This document shows, piece by piece, positions 1 through 11,342 of a DNA stretch of 64,000 nt (within the stretch, counting starts at the first letter, position 1; each line of letters starts with the position of its first letter). Source of the stretch: Phascolarctos cinereus (lineage: Eukaryota > Chordata > Mammalia > Diprotodontia > Phascolarctidae); the NCBI RefSeq assembly GCF_002099425.1, contig NW_018344165.1, forward strand, positions 1,401,501 through 1,465,500, given 5' to 3'. The position numbers and the translations under genes are program-made. The notes under the pieces were generated by a model that saw only the letters and a program-made list of their open reading frames with translations, was not told the DNA's origin and did no database searches.

Positions 1-1045
1 GTCCATTTTACCTTCTGGAATCCTCACTAACTCTTGTTTGATCGTGAATACTTCCCCCTACCCATAGATACAACAGGTAATTTCTTCTTTGTTCCCTTAA
101 TTTGTTTATGATATCCCCTTTCACGTGTACTTCACATACCCAACTGGAGATTATTTTGGCATGTGATGTGAAATATTGGTCTATACTTTGTGCCAAACAG
201 CTTTCCAGTTTTCCCAAGAGTTTTTGTTGAACAGTGAGTTTTTTACCTAGTAGCTGGGATATTTAGGTTTAACAAAGACAAGGTTAGTGTGCTCATTGGC
301 CTCTGTATATTGTATATCTAATATGCTCCACTGATCAACTTCTCTCTTAACCAGCACCAAATTGATGATTGTTGCTATGTAGGATAGTTTGAGATCTGGT
401 ATTGCTAGGCAGTAAACTTTTAAAAATGATTTTCATTGAGAAATCACTTCATTTTGTTCTTCCAGATGAATTTTGTTATTTCTTCTAGCTCTATAAAGTA
501 ATACTTTGGTAGTTTGGAATTCCAATGAATAAGTAAGTTAATTTAGGTAGTATTGTCACTCTCATTATGTTGGCTCAGCCTATTCATGAACAATTAATAT
601 TTCCCCAATTATTTAGATCTGTCTTTATTTGTGTGAAGAATGTTCCTTTGTGTGTTTTAGCAAGTAGATTCTCAAATATTTTATATATTCTGTAGTAATT
701 TTAAATGGAATTTCTCTTCCTACTGGATTAAATTTATATTTTACAGAAATGAAAATAATTTGTATAATGGAGATTTATTTTGTAACCTGCAACTTTGCTG
801 AAGTTATTATTTCAATTAATTTCAGTTAACTCTCTAGAGTTCTCTATCTTCATATCATCTGCAAAAAAAAAAGGATAATTTTGTTTCTTCTTTCTTTTAT
901 TTCTCTTTCTCTGTAGTTTAGGTATCATAGAAGGAATTTGTTGTGTTCTCTTCTTCAGCCATTTTGGGAATATTGAAATGTTTGTGTTTGCTCACATTTA
1001 AGTTCATAATGAAAAAGAATTTTTTTTTAAGTTTTAACATGATTG
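1..1045 (-). mobile_element. L1 LINE fragment, antisense
   Basis: Matches the ORF2 region seen at 26,850-27,800 in the same order (for example ccagttttcccaagagtttttgtt, cttcagatgaattttgttatt, catatcatctgcaaa). It is diverged and extends off the left edge. No intact frame remains. Confidence 0.85.
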
Positions 1046-1056
1046 TAATTTAGATG

Positions 1057-1322
1057 GGGGCAGCTAGGTGACCCAATGGATAGAGTGCCTAAGTAGAGTG
1101 CTAGGTCTGGAGTCAGGAAGACATCTTCATGAGTTCAAATTTGGCTTCAGACACTTACTAGCTTTGTGACCCTGGGCAAGTCCTTTAACCCTGTTTGTCT
1201 CAGTTTTCTCATTTGTAAAATGAGCTGCAGAAGGAAATGGCAAACCATTCCAGTATCTTTGCCAAGAAAATCTCAAATGGGTTCACAATGAGTCACATGA
1301 CTGAAACAACTGAATAACAACA
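1057..1322 (+). mobile_element. Long CORE-SINE with RTE/BovB-like tail
   Basis: The tRNA-like head gggcagctaggtg is followed by the CORE (actagctttgtgaccctggg ... ctcatttgtaaaatgagc). A tail follows (gaaggaaatggcaaacca, gccaagaaaa, gactgaaacaactgaa) resembling the 3' end of BovB/RTE LINEs, which presumably supply its reverse transcriptase. Confidence 0.92.
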
Positions 1323-1324
1323 AA

Positions 1325-1725
1325 GCAATTTATATAGAAGTACAAAAGATCAAGAATTTCAAGGAAAAGAATGAAAAAAAGTGGGAACAAAGTACCAGGT
1401 TTTACAAAGCAGTAATTACCAAAACAATTTAGTACTGGTTAAAAAAATAAGGAGATTTATCAGTGGAATAGATTAGATGCATAACATATGAAGCAAAAGA
1501 ACCCAGTAGTCTAGTATTCAATAAATACAAAGACCCTAACTCATGGGATAAGTGCTCACTCTTTGATAAAGCTGTGGGAAAAGTTGGGTAGAAGTATGGA
1601 AGAAATTATGTTTAAGCCAATACCCCATATCTTATACCAAGATATGCTCCAAATGTATACATGACCTAAAGGTAAAAAGTCACATCAAAAATTAGGAAAA
1701 TAAGGAAGGTAATATATTATTGATA
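1325..1725 (+). mobile_element. L1 LINE fragment, sense
   Basis: Remnant of the ORF2 region downstream of the reverse transcriptase (aagtaccaggttttacaaag, taaagctgtgggaaaag, cttataccaagatatgctcc). Opposite in orientation to the L1 at 1-1045. Confidence 0.7.
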
Positions 1726-1799
1726 TTCTTTTTTTGTTTCCCTTCTGTGTACTTTTAAATGATGCATTGCAGCTCTTTTTACATTCTTTCCCTACCCAC

Positions 1800-2500
1800 T
1801 GTTAACAGCATTTTCTGAGCCAATCTCTAACCCGAGAATCCTCGGAGCCACACAGAGCAGGCCTGGAGACAGGAGTGCCAGTAATCGAGCAGCAGTTTAA
1901 TTAATCAAATCCCGAGTGAGGAACGCTCCCTATGCTGGAGTAAAGACACTGCTCATATACATAAATCACAAGAGGGGAGGGAGGGGGACATTGGATTACA
2001 ATCACTTCCAGGGCCTAAATGGTTTCCACAACAAGCCCCCAAGTCCACAATGCAGGTTTTCTGGAGTCCTGTGGGAACAATATTGTTTCAAGTCTTTAAG
2101 GGTCATTACTTAGTAGAGTACAAGATGGGAATAGGTTCTACAATCTTTGATTCGCTTCGCTTAATGTACACAGGCACAGGGAATGTAGTACTTGTGACAG
2201 CGTTGTCAAGAGTATGATTGATCATCTCTGCCTTCCAAGCTGGAGTCTCCTGAGAAATCTAAATTATTAGTATATTCATTACACATATCATATCGATTAA
2301 TATGAAAATCATAATTCCCTTCACGCCACTAACCCACCTCCCCCCTCCACCAAATAGAAGCCCATCCTTGTCACAAAATAAATCAACACATTGACTGTAT
2401 CTGAAAACGTATGTCCTTCTGTACCCCAGTAGATGAATGCCTTGATAATCCCTGTGTCTTCTGTGCAAAAGCCCACGGTAGTCTAGGGGACAGTGCTGGT
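1800..2500 (-). repeat. LTR-like sequence, minus orientation
   Basis: Read on the minus strand, a TATA-like segment near 1955 is followed by ATTAAA (1901-1896), then a U5-like stretch with tctccaggcctgctctgtgt and ctcggggttagag-type sequence ending near ttaaca at 1800. No flanking duplication or partner LTR was found. It could be a solo LTR fossil; the right boundary is a guess. Confidence 0.35.
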
Positions 2501-2938
2501 AGAGAACATATAGGATTTCAACATGGCACCTGAGGAGAGTACACTGAATCCCTCCACCCTGGGATAGATCCAGAGCAATTTTATTTTAGAGATTTTCTTG
2601 TGTCTGAGGCATGGAAAGATTATCTAAGGTGGGGGAGAGGGGGAGACTCATTTGTAGGTTTGAGATATTTTCACTTCATGAATAGGACATAAGATGGGCT
2701 AAGGAGTTTCCATACCCAATCCATCTCCATCCTGTCTGAGAGAAATCTCAAAAATCACTCTGGAAAATAGAAAACCATGGGAATAAATCTATTCATTAAT
2801 CATCACAAAGTGCCTTTGTTGGCCTTCTTGCCTCAAAGCTCTCTCTACTCCTATCCATTCTCCATAAAGCTGCTAAAATGATTTTCTGACCAAGCCACTC
2901 CTCATCCCTACTCAATAAACAACAGTAGTTCCCTATTA
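2501..2938. other. Unassigned sequence, right end L2-like
   Basis: I recognise nothing firm in 2501-2815. About 2820-2938 (ctcctatccattctccataaagctgctaaaatgattttct) resembles the L2 3' region in plus orientation. No gene is seen. Confidence 0.4.
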
Positions 2939-3194
2939 GGGCAGCTAGGTAGTGCAGGGCATAGTGCCAGGCCTGGAGTCAGAGAGACTCCTTTTCTTGA
3001 GTTCAAAATCTGGCCTCAGATGCTTACTAGCTGTGTGACCCTGGGCAAGTCACTTCACCCTGTTTGCCTCAGTTTCCTCATCTGTCAAATGAGCTGAAGA
3101 AGGAAACGGTGAACCACTCTAGTATCCTTGCCAAGAAAACCCCAAATGGGGTCACAAAGAGTAGTTCATAACTGAAAAATTACTGAACAACAAT
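2939..3194 (+). mobile_element. Long CORE-SINE with RTE/BovB-like tail
   Basis: Same architecture as the copy at 1057, with head gggcagctaggtagtgc, CORE ctagctgtgtgaccctgggc and tail gccaagaaaaccccaaatgg ending aacaacaat. Confidence 0.93.
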
Positions 3195-3318
3195 AATCAA
3201 TTTCCTATGGTAGTGAAATATAAAGAAAAGACAGTCTTCATCTATCCAGTGGGATTCTTCTAATTAAAAAAAAAAGTCCCAATAGGTTCTTGGGCCCCCT
3301 CCCCCCTTTCAGCAGCTC

Positions 3319-3528
3319 ATGGAAGAGGTAGCTGGGGACACAGACTATTTGGAGGAGTCAATTTATCTAAATGATCCTGTTACATTTGTGAAATTGTTGG
3401 AAAACCATAAGGAGAAACTACTGAAGATATTAAGTCAGCTAGAAGCTGCTCTTTTAAAACTACTAATTAATGAGTGTCAATTCTGTGCAGGTCACACAGC
3501 AACTCAGCAATTAGTGAGCACTGACTGA
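3319..3528 (+). pseudogene. Unidentified 69-codon open segment, possible retropseudogene piece
   Basis: An open frame begins MEEVAGDTDYLEE and continues with DPVTFVKLLENHKEKLLKIL, acidic and leucine-rich like a helical host protein rather than a mobile-element protein. It lies outside any repeat I recognise. A second protein-like stretch (about 5167-5349, with IHDPIHKLEFLALMWATGEK) lies just beyond the L2 that follows. The two could be parts of one retrocopied gene split by the L2. I do not recognise the parent, and chance is possible. Confidence 0.25.
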
Positions 3529-3829
3529 GTGGATGGAACCAACCATTGCCTGGTCATAGCTGAAGAACTGTGAGGGAATGAGGACACGTTGGGCATTTGG
3601 TGGCCCTGATCAGAGAATTAGATCACTGGCATTGCAAATATGGCGGAGCCATGAGCAGAAGGGCTGAAAGGAACACTTTGGAATGGACTCTCTGGCACTT
3701 TCTGCAGATCTCTAGGACAAGCAATGTAACGAGACTTTTAAGGACTTCATGACAAGTCTCTTATGGACACTAGCACAGGTTTCCATTACTCATGAGCAAG
3801 CTATTCTGATGCACAATCTAGCCTAGAAA

Positions 3830-5163
3830 ACCTTGGGGCAATTTTGGAGGAGCCAAACTCCTAGAAAAAGTTGTCTCCTTTTGTTTCTTCTACTTCCTTT
3901 TCTCTTCTCAACTCTTTTAAATCTAGCTTCTAACCTCCTCACTCAGCTAAAACTACTCTCCCCAAGTCACCGAAGATCTCTTATTGTCAGTTCTGATGAC
4001 CTTTTCATCCGTCCTTGTCCTTCTTGACCCATCTTCGACATTTGATACCATTGGCCACTCTAACCTCCTGGCTACTCTAGGGTTTTGCTCTCTCTTAGCT
4101 CTTCTATCTGTCTCCTTTGTCAGAGCATTATCCATAGCATGCCCCCGAACTGAACTGTGAGTATGCCCTAAAGCCCACTCCTGGGTTCTCTTATCTTCAT
4201 TTTCTATACACTCTCTTTATCATTATATCAGCTTCCTTGGGTTTAATTATCATCTCTATGCAGATTACTCCCAGATTTGATCCAGTCTCAATCTTTCTCC
4301 TAGGCTCCAGTCTCACATCACCAACTGCCTATCAGACGTTTTAAACCTTAAGAACAAGCACCCTCAATTCCCCATCCTCCTTCACATATCTAACCAGTTG
4401 CCAAATTTTATCATTTCTCCGCTTACATTTGTTCCCTTCTCTCCACTGGGATAGCCACCACCTTAGTTCAAACCCTCATCACCTCTCTCTTCAATGATTG
4501 CGACAGACTCATGATTGATCTCCTTTCCTCACGGCTCTCCCCATTTCGACCCTTTCTCCACACAGCTGCCAAAATTATTCTCCTAAAGCATTGATCTCAT
4601 CAAGTCAGCCCCCTACTAAATAAACTCTAGTGGCTTCATATTACCTCTAGAATGAAATAGAACTCTGTTAGACATTTAAAAATCTGTCACAACCTGGCCC
4701 CAACCTACCTTTACTTTATTACATGTTACTTCTCTTCACAAGCTCTATGGTTGGTCTAGCCAAACTGGCCTTTTTTGTTATTTCTCATATATTTCATCTC
4801 CCATTTCTCACACATTATGTACCTCTCACCTCTGTGCCTTTATGTAGAATTTCCCATATACCTGGAAAACATTCCTTTCTCACCTCTGCCTCTTGGAATC
4901 TCTGGGTTATTCCAATGACCTTATCCATGGAGCCTTTTCTGATATTCCTTAACCGATGGTGCCTTTGGTCCCTCCCTCTGAATTTTCGTGTATGTATGTC
5001 ATATCATGTATCTGTAGATATGCGTGTTGCTTCTATTGGTTAAACTGTAATCCCTTGAGGTCAAGGACTGTTTCACTTTTGTCTTTGTACCCTCAGAACT
5101 TAGCACAGTGCCTGGCACATAATAAGTGGTTAATGGATGTTGATTGATCGATTGACTGATTGA
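3830..5163 (+). mobile_element. L2 LINE, long 3' portion
   Basis: Plus-orientation L2. It ends with the diagnostic tail gaggtcaaggactgtttcac, then gcacagtgcctggcacataa, followed by a gattgatc-type simple repeat (about 5140-5163). The upstream body (atcatctctatgcagattac, cctggccccaacctacctt) is L2 ORF2 end and 3' UTR. Heavily mutated. Confidence 0.8.
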
Positions 5164-5490
5164 CTAGAAGCCTACTGCATTTACTGGTAGAGAATTCAAT
5201 GGCACTGAGATCCATGATCCCATCCACAAACTGGAATTCTTGGCTTTGATGTGGGCTACTGGGGAGAAGGCAGTGATAAGCAAGAATGTCACCAATTTAA
5301 CTCATCAGGATGTTCTGTTACTGGACAATGTAATAATATTTGAAGGAAGATGACATATCTCACATTCCATATTTTTACTGTAACCTTAAAATCTTTTTCT
5401 ATATTTAATGTTCTTATATACTTGAGTATTTACAAGGGAACTGATGGCCCCTTATCTGATATCAGAACACTTTTTATGTGTGTGTGTGTG

Positions 5491-5624
5491 AGACGATTAG
5501 GGTCAAGTGACTTGCCCCAAGTCATACAGCTAGTGAAATGTTATGTGTCTGAGGCTGGATTTGAACTCAGGTCCTCCTGACTCCAGGGTCGGTGCTCTCT
5601 CCACTGCACCACCTAGCTGCCCCC
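5491..5624 (-). mobile_element. Short tRNA-derived SINE
   Basis: Reverse complement of the short SINE, ending ccacctagctgcccc. It is immediately followed by a second copy in the same orientation. Confidence 0.92.
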
Positions 5625-5640
5625 AGAATGCTTTTCTTTT

Positions 5641-5797
5641 TTCTTTCTTTTTTTCCTTTTTTTTTGCTAGGCAATGGGGTTAAGTGACTTGCCCAGGGTC
5701 ACACAGCTAGTGTTATGTATCTGAGGCTGGATTTGAACTCAGGTCCTCCTGACTCCAGGGCTGGTGCTCTATCCACTGCACCACCTAGCTGTACCCC
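5641..5797 (-). mobile_element. Short tRNA-derived SINE
   Basis: T-rich tail, then ggcaatggggttaagtgac through ccacctagctg. Second of a side-by-side pair. Confidence 0.92.
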
Positions 5798-5929
5798 CCG
5801 AACACTTTTCTTAATAGTATATTATTTACCCCAAAATTTATCATTTACCTTCATAGAGATTTTGTGAATGATACCACAAATTTGTATGCTATCAGTTAGA
5901 GTATTCTGATAGCAGAACTATATTTGTTT

Positions 5930-6675
5930 TGGGGGGGGGTTTTTAGGATTTATTTAGTATTTTATTTTTCCCCAGTGACATGTAAAACCAATTTTTAACA
6001 TTTGTTTTTAAAACTTTGAGTTCCAGATTCTCTCTCTTCTTCCCTTCCCACCCCTCACCTCCAATGAGAAGGCAAGCAATTTGATATAGGTTATATCTGT
6101 GTAGTCATGCAAAACATTTCCATAATAGTCATGTTGTGAAAGAAAACAGACCAAAAAAAAACCCAGCCTCAAGAAAAATAAAGTAAAAAAGGTATGCTTC
6201 AATCTGTATTCAGACACAAATAGTTCTTTCTCTGTGGATGGACAGCATTTTTTATCATAAGTTCTTCAGAGCTGTCTTAGATCATTATATTGCTGAGAAT
6301 CACTAAGTCATTCAGAGTTGATCATCTCACAATATTGCTGTTACTTTTTACACAGTACATTTCACTTTGCATCAGCTCATGCAAGTCTTTTCAGGTTTTT
6401 CTGAGAGCATCCTGCTCATCATTTCTTATAGCACAAGAGAATTCTATCATAATCACATACCACCATTTGTTCATCCGTTCCCCAATTGATGGGCATCCCC
6501 TCAATTTCTAATTCTTTGCTCCCAGAAAAGATCTGCTATATTTTTGTACATATAGGTCTTTTTCCTTTTTGTTTTTTATCTCTTTTGAGATACAGATCTA
6601 ATAGTGGTATTGCAAGGTGAAAGGGTATGCATGGTTTTATAGCCCTTTGGGCACAGCATAATTATATATGTTTTT
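5930..6675 (-). mobile_element. L1 3' end, antisense (second subfamily)
   Basis: 3' UTR and ORF2 end of an L1 whose UTR contains gagaaggcaagcaatttgat. That UTR differs from the aagatggcatgcaatctgat type elsewhere in the window, so two L1 subfamilies are present. Confidence 0.88.
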
Positions 6676-6684
6676 GGGGAAGGG

Positions 6685-6780
6685 GGCTAGGCAATGGGGT
6701 GAAGTGATTTGCACAGGGTCACATAGCCAGTAAGTGTCAAGTATCTGAGGCCAGATTTGAACTTAGGTTGTCCTGACTAC
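6685..6780 (-). mobile_element. Short SINE fragment
   Basis: ggctaggcaatggggtgaag through gaacttaggttgtcctgac. It lacks the right end (tRNA-like head). Confidence 0.85.
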
Positions 6781-6884
6781 ATTTGCCAGAACTATATTTG
6801 CTGAAAACATACTTATACTAGGCTCACTTTTCTCCTATGGGCGAAGAAATTATTTCATATTCCTAGGCTAGCACTTATGGCTTT

Positions 6885-7700
6885 CATTAATATATTTCAA
6901 GCATAGATCTGATCATGCCAGTTCTCTGGTCAGTCCCCTTTAGGGTTTATGCTTCTACAAACAGACATTTAAGGTTCTGTACAACCCTAAAGCCATCCTA
7001 CTTTTTCAGTCTCTTTTCATGTTACCTCCCTGCCATACAATGTTCCGGTCAAACCGGACTGCTTTCTAAACACGGAACAGCATTTTCCAGACATCAGTTA
7101 TTGACTGACAAATTGTTCCTAGAGTTACTCTGGTCCAGGATCTCATCTTCTTTCACCATAAATCATTCTGACCCTCTGTACTCTGACCACCCCAACACCC
7201 CCAGGACTTGAGGAACCATGGAAAGCAGTCAGACAAGCAATGTGCTGGGGGACAACTTTTCCCTAAGGGGATCTCAAAGATCACCTTTGTGCAGAAGCTT
7301 CTGAGACCCTGGGAGTTAAGGAAGCAACTAATTATCTCTGCCGTCAGTTATAGTTTAAAAACCTGGCATTTATTCAACCAAGAGTCAAGCTTTGTCCTCC
7401 TCCCAAGGAGAGATAAAAATAGACTCCTGAATAATGCTAGGTGGGATAACTAGCCAGGAGGACAGAATCTGGCTGCCCAGGATGCAAGACTCAGCTAAAT
7501 TCCCACCTCCTCCAAGAAGCCTCACGATGAAATGAATGCTTCCTTTTATGAACACTCAGCACTCATTAATTTCTGTTCCATGGTATGCGATGCTTAACCA
7601 CATTGTGCCATCTTATTTTCTATCTTGTATTTTTATTTACTATGCATAGCACCTTTTCACCCCAAATGGAGTATAAGCTACTTAAAGGCAGGAACCAATA
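6885..7700 (+). mobile_element. L2 LINE, split by an unassigned 280-bp segment
   Basis: L2 3' sequence at about 6885-7200 (tctgatcatgccagttctct) and again at about 7485-7700 (cacctcctccaagaagcctc, gtataagctacttaaaggca). The segment 7205-7485 between them has no recognised identity and may be a later insertion. Confidence 0.65.
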
Positions 7701-8007
7701 GGTTATAATTCATATTCTTATGTTTAGGTTATTTTTAATGGAGACTTTATAGTGGTCCTACCAAGCTGGAATGGTTTCAAGTATGGGCCCTGTGATGTAC
7801 TTTTATATCTGTTACCTGAGGACTGATTTTGCTAAGTTTAAGAAGGTTACAACCCTGTAGGGTGATACATTTTCTCTCACCATAGCTCTAGAAGACCATC
7901 TAAGTCGTATGGGGGTTGAGATAGATGAAATACTGATGCGCTGGTGGAGCAAGTGATTTAAAATATAAAATACTCCATATTCATTTCAGTTGACTGTAAC
8001 CCCCTCA

Positions 8008-8126
8008 GGGCAGCTAGGTGGCAAAGTAGATAGAGCCCTGGCCCTGGAGTCAGGAGGACCTGAGTCCAAATTCGATCTCAGACACTTACTAACTGTATGA
8101 CCCTGGGCAAGTCACTTAACTGATTG
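8008..8126 (+). mobile_element. Short tRNA-derived SINE
   Basis: Begins gggcagctaggtggcaaagt and ends gggcaagtcacttaact. It is set into L2-type sequence that resumes at about 8145. Confidence 0.92.
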
Positions 8127-8224
8127 ACACACTTACACACAAAATTCTTGAGGACAGACATTGTTTTTGTTTTGTTTTGTTTTCCCAGCACCTAGCAGAA
8201 TGCCTTTGTCCGACAGGTGTCAGT

Positions 8225-8720
8225 CACTCGACAAGCATTTTTTTTAAAGCCCTTACTATGTGCCAGGAACTGTGCTAAGTTTAGGGGACACAAAGAAAGG
8301 CAAAAATAGTCACTGCCCTCAAGAAGCTCATGTTCTAATAGGGGAAACTACATGGGAATACCAATATACATTCAAGATGTACGCAGTGTACAATGAAGGT
8401 TAATATCAGAAGGAAGTCATTAACAGTGGGATTGAAGGCAAAAAATTCCAACAGAAGGTGAGATATGAGGTGAGTCTGGGAAGAATCTAGAGAAAGTAAA
8501 AGGCGGAGATGAGGAGGAAGAGCATTCCAGGCATGAGGGACAGCCAGAGAAAAGGCACAGGGGGTAGACAGAGTGCCTTTTTTTTTTTTAAGGAACAAGG
8601 CTACTATTGCTGGCATGAAGAGGGAAACAAGTATAAGAAGCCAGGAAAGGTGGGAAGGGGCAGGGTGGTAAAGGGCTTTAAATACCAAAATGGAGCATTA
8701 GGAAATGCTTGTTGGGTTAG
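8225..8720 (-). mobile_element. L2 LINE, antisense
   Basis: Begins with the reverse complement of the L2 tail (cttactatgtgccaggaact, ccctcaagaagctcatgttc) and continues into the L2 body (gaggaagagcattccaggca). Confidence 0.75.
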
Positions 8721-9129
8721 ATTGGATCAGACGGGACATGCATCTGGCCCTCACAGCAATCCAGAGGCTGGGGGAGAGCAGCTGGCCCTGTGTTGCTCTC
8801 CATATGAGCGCATCACCAGGTCACTTAGCTTCCTGAAATGAGTGCTATGCAGTGAAAAACTTAACCTTGATCCCAATGGAGTCTGAAAGTCCAAACAAGT
8901 TCTATCTCAGCTCTGGGACATTGTGCACAAGTAACTTAAGTCCTCTGGGCGCCTTTTGCTGCCACCTACAGTTGTAGCCAAGAACTGCACATCAGCACCT
9001 GGAACGCAGTTAAAACAAGGCGATGACAATAGCCAGAATTTAAACAACAGCCCAGAGCTAATGAAACGGAATTCAGTAGGGATAAACGTCAAGGATTATA
9101 CGTGGGCTCTAAAGAAATCAATGGCAATT

Positions 9130-10180
9130 AATCAACTCATATTTACCCTACATCCTCAGTTGCTGATTGGACATTTCAAACTGAATATCTCAGAGACATC
9201 TCAAATTCAACATCTCCAAAATTGAACTCATTATCTTTTCCCCTAAAGCCTCTCTTCTTCCAAACTTCCCAATTTCTATCAAAGGTACCACAATCCTTCC
9301 AGCCTCCCAGGTTCATAATCATGGCAAATCCTTATTCTTCCCCATCCCACATATCCACTCAGTTGCTAAATCTTGCCATTTCTACCTTAACAATATCTCT
9401 TGCACTCAACCCTTTTTCCTCCACTCGCTCAGCTACCACCACAGATCAGGCCCTCATGTTCTCTTGCCTAGATTATTGCAGCAAATTCCTAACTGGCTTC
9501 CCTGCCTAAAGTCCCTCCCCCATTCCAGTCCATCCTCCATACTGCTGCCAAAGTAATTTTTCTTAAACACAGATCTGACCATGTGACTCCCCTACTCAAA
9601 CAGTTCTGGTGGGTCCCTACTGGCTCTAGGATCAAATGTAAACTCTTCCGTTTAACTTTTAAAAGTCCTTCACAACCTGCTCTCGACCTTCCTTGGGTAG
9701 TTCATTGGATATTACTCAGCCTTCTGTACTCTGTGATCCAACTAAACTGGTCTTCTCTCTGTTCTTCACATACACCATCCCATCTCCTATCTATGCCTTT
9801 ATGTTGGCTCTCCCACATTCCTGGAATATACACCCTCCCTCCCTCTCCCTCTCCCTCTTCCTCTCTCTCTCTCTTTTTTCTTTTTTTCTGGTGAGGCAAT
9901 TGGGTTTAAGTGATTTGCCTAGAGTCATACAGGCAGTGAGTGTTATGTGTCTGAAGCCAGATTTGAACTCAGGTCCTCTGTACTAAAGGACTGATGCTTG
10001 ATTCACTGTGCCACCTAGCTGCCCCTTACCTCTCTCTTTCTTAAAGTCTCTATTTTTCCTTTAAGCCATTTTCTAAAGGAAGCCCTTCCTGATTCTAGCA
10101 ATTGCTAATGTCCTCCTTTCCAAATTACCTTGAATTTAAGTCTTTTGTATATACTTATATTTATTAACTTTGTATTTATG
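9130..10180 (+). mobile_element. L2 LINE, sense, interrupted by a SINE
   Basis: L2 ORF2 end and 3' UTR (tctcaaattcaacatctcca, cccatcccacatatccactc, aagtaatttttcttaaacac). Split by the short SINE at about 9873-10024. Confidence 0.8.
9873..10024 (-). mobile_element. Short tRNA-derived SINE in L2
   Basis: T-rich tail on the left, then ggcaattgggtttaagtgat through cacctagctgcccc. Confidence 0.92.
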
Positions 10181-10184
10181 CTGA

Positions 10185-10640
10185 TACATCTTTTCTTTTT
10201 AAAAATTATTTATTTATTTTTAGCTTCCACATTAACTTCCATAAAATGTTGAGTTTTTAATTTTCTCCCCCTCCCTCTCTTCCCTCACCATGCCAAGATG
10301 GCATGCAATCTGATATAGGCTCTACTTATACATTCATATTAAGCACATTTTCCCATTAATCATGATGTAAAGAACAATTAGAACTAATGGGAGAAACTAT
10401 GAGAATGAAGCAATAAAACAAAACAACAAAGGAAAAGGAGAGCAAATAATAAATTTCCATCAGCATTCAGACTCCATAGTTCTTTCTCTGGATGTGGATA
10501 GCATTTTCCATTGCGAGTCTTTTGGAGTTTTCTTTGATCCTTGCATTGCTGAGAAGAGCCAAATCTATGAACGTCATCACACAGTGTGGCTGTTACTGTG
10601 TACTTTGCTGACATATGTGTATATGTACTTTTCTCTCCCA
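10185..10640 (-). mobile_element. L1 3' end, antisense
   Basis: L1 3' UTR of the subfamily with atggcatgcaatctgatata. Reading on, it reaches gtgtggctgttactgtgtac near 10600, where the copy is 5'-truncated. Confidence 0.88.
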
Positions 10641-10658
10641 TTAGAATGTAAGATCCTA

Positions 10659-10905
10659 GTTGTTCAGTCACTTTTTAGTCATGTCTGACTCTTTGTTTTC
10701 CCTTTTGGGGTTTTCCTGGCAGAAATACTGGAGTGGTTTGCCATTTCCTTCTCCAACTCATTTTACAGATGAGGAAACAGAGGCAAACAGGGTGAAGTGA
10801 CTTGCCCAGGGTCATACAGCAGGTGTGTGAGGCCAGATTTGAACTCCTAAAAAGGGGTCTTCCTGACTCTAGGCCCAGCACTCTATCCACTGCGCCATCT
10901 AGCTG
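10659..10905 (-). mobile_element. Long CORE-SINE with RTE/BovB-like tail
   Basis: Reverse complement of the long SINE: gttgttcagtcac ... ggagtggtttgccatttcct ... cgccatctagctg. Confidence 0.92.
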
Positions 10906-10919
10906 GAAAGACTTAGGAC

Positions 10920-11225
10920 ATGTATGATTGTCACCTTCAAGTATTTGTCATGTAGAAAAATGATTAAGTTTATTCGGTTTGATCCCAAAGGGCAGAAGAA
11001 CTAAGGGGTGAGGGAAGTGCAGGGAGACATATTTAGGTTCCATTTAAGGAAAATATTTCTAATAATCAGAACTATGCAAGAAAATAACCCACCGCTTCAG
11101 GAAGTCACTGGATGTCTTCAAGGGGAGGCTAAGTGGCTACTTGTCTGGCAAATTGTAGAGAGGATTCCTGTTCTGGGTTGGGTTGGAGTAAATGGTTTTT
11201 GAGATCTCTTTCAATTTTCAGCTTT
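10920..11225 (+). mobile_element. CR1/L3 LINE 3' end, sense
   Basis: Ancient CR1-type sequence: ttcaagtatttgtcatgtag, ggtttgatcccaaagggcag, cactggatgtcttcaagggg, aggattcctgttctgggttg. It matches the 3' terminal region of amniote CR1/L3 elements. Confidence 0.75.
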
Positions 11226-11334
11226 TGTGATTTGCCCAAGGACATGTAGCTAGTAAGGAGCAGAATCAGGATAGAAACCTCGGTCCCCTAACTCCATGGC
11301 CAATGCCCTCCCCATTATAGCCACACAGCTGGAG
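11226..11334 (-). repeat. MIR SINE fragment
   Basis: tgatttgcccaaggacatgt ... ccattatagcca resembles an antisense MIR head and CORE. Divergent. Confidence 0.55.
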
Positions 11335-11342
11335 TATTATGG

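Noticed and set aside
1057-1130. tRNA-like sequence at SINE heads
   Set aside because: The A and B box remnants belong to tRNA-derived SINEs. None of the copies has an intact cloverleaf, so no tRNA gene is called.
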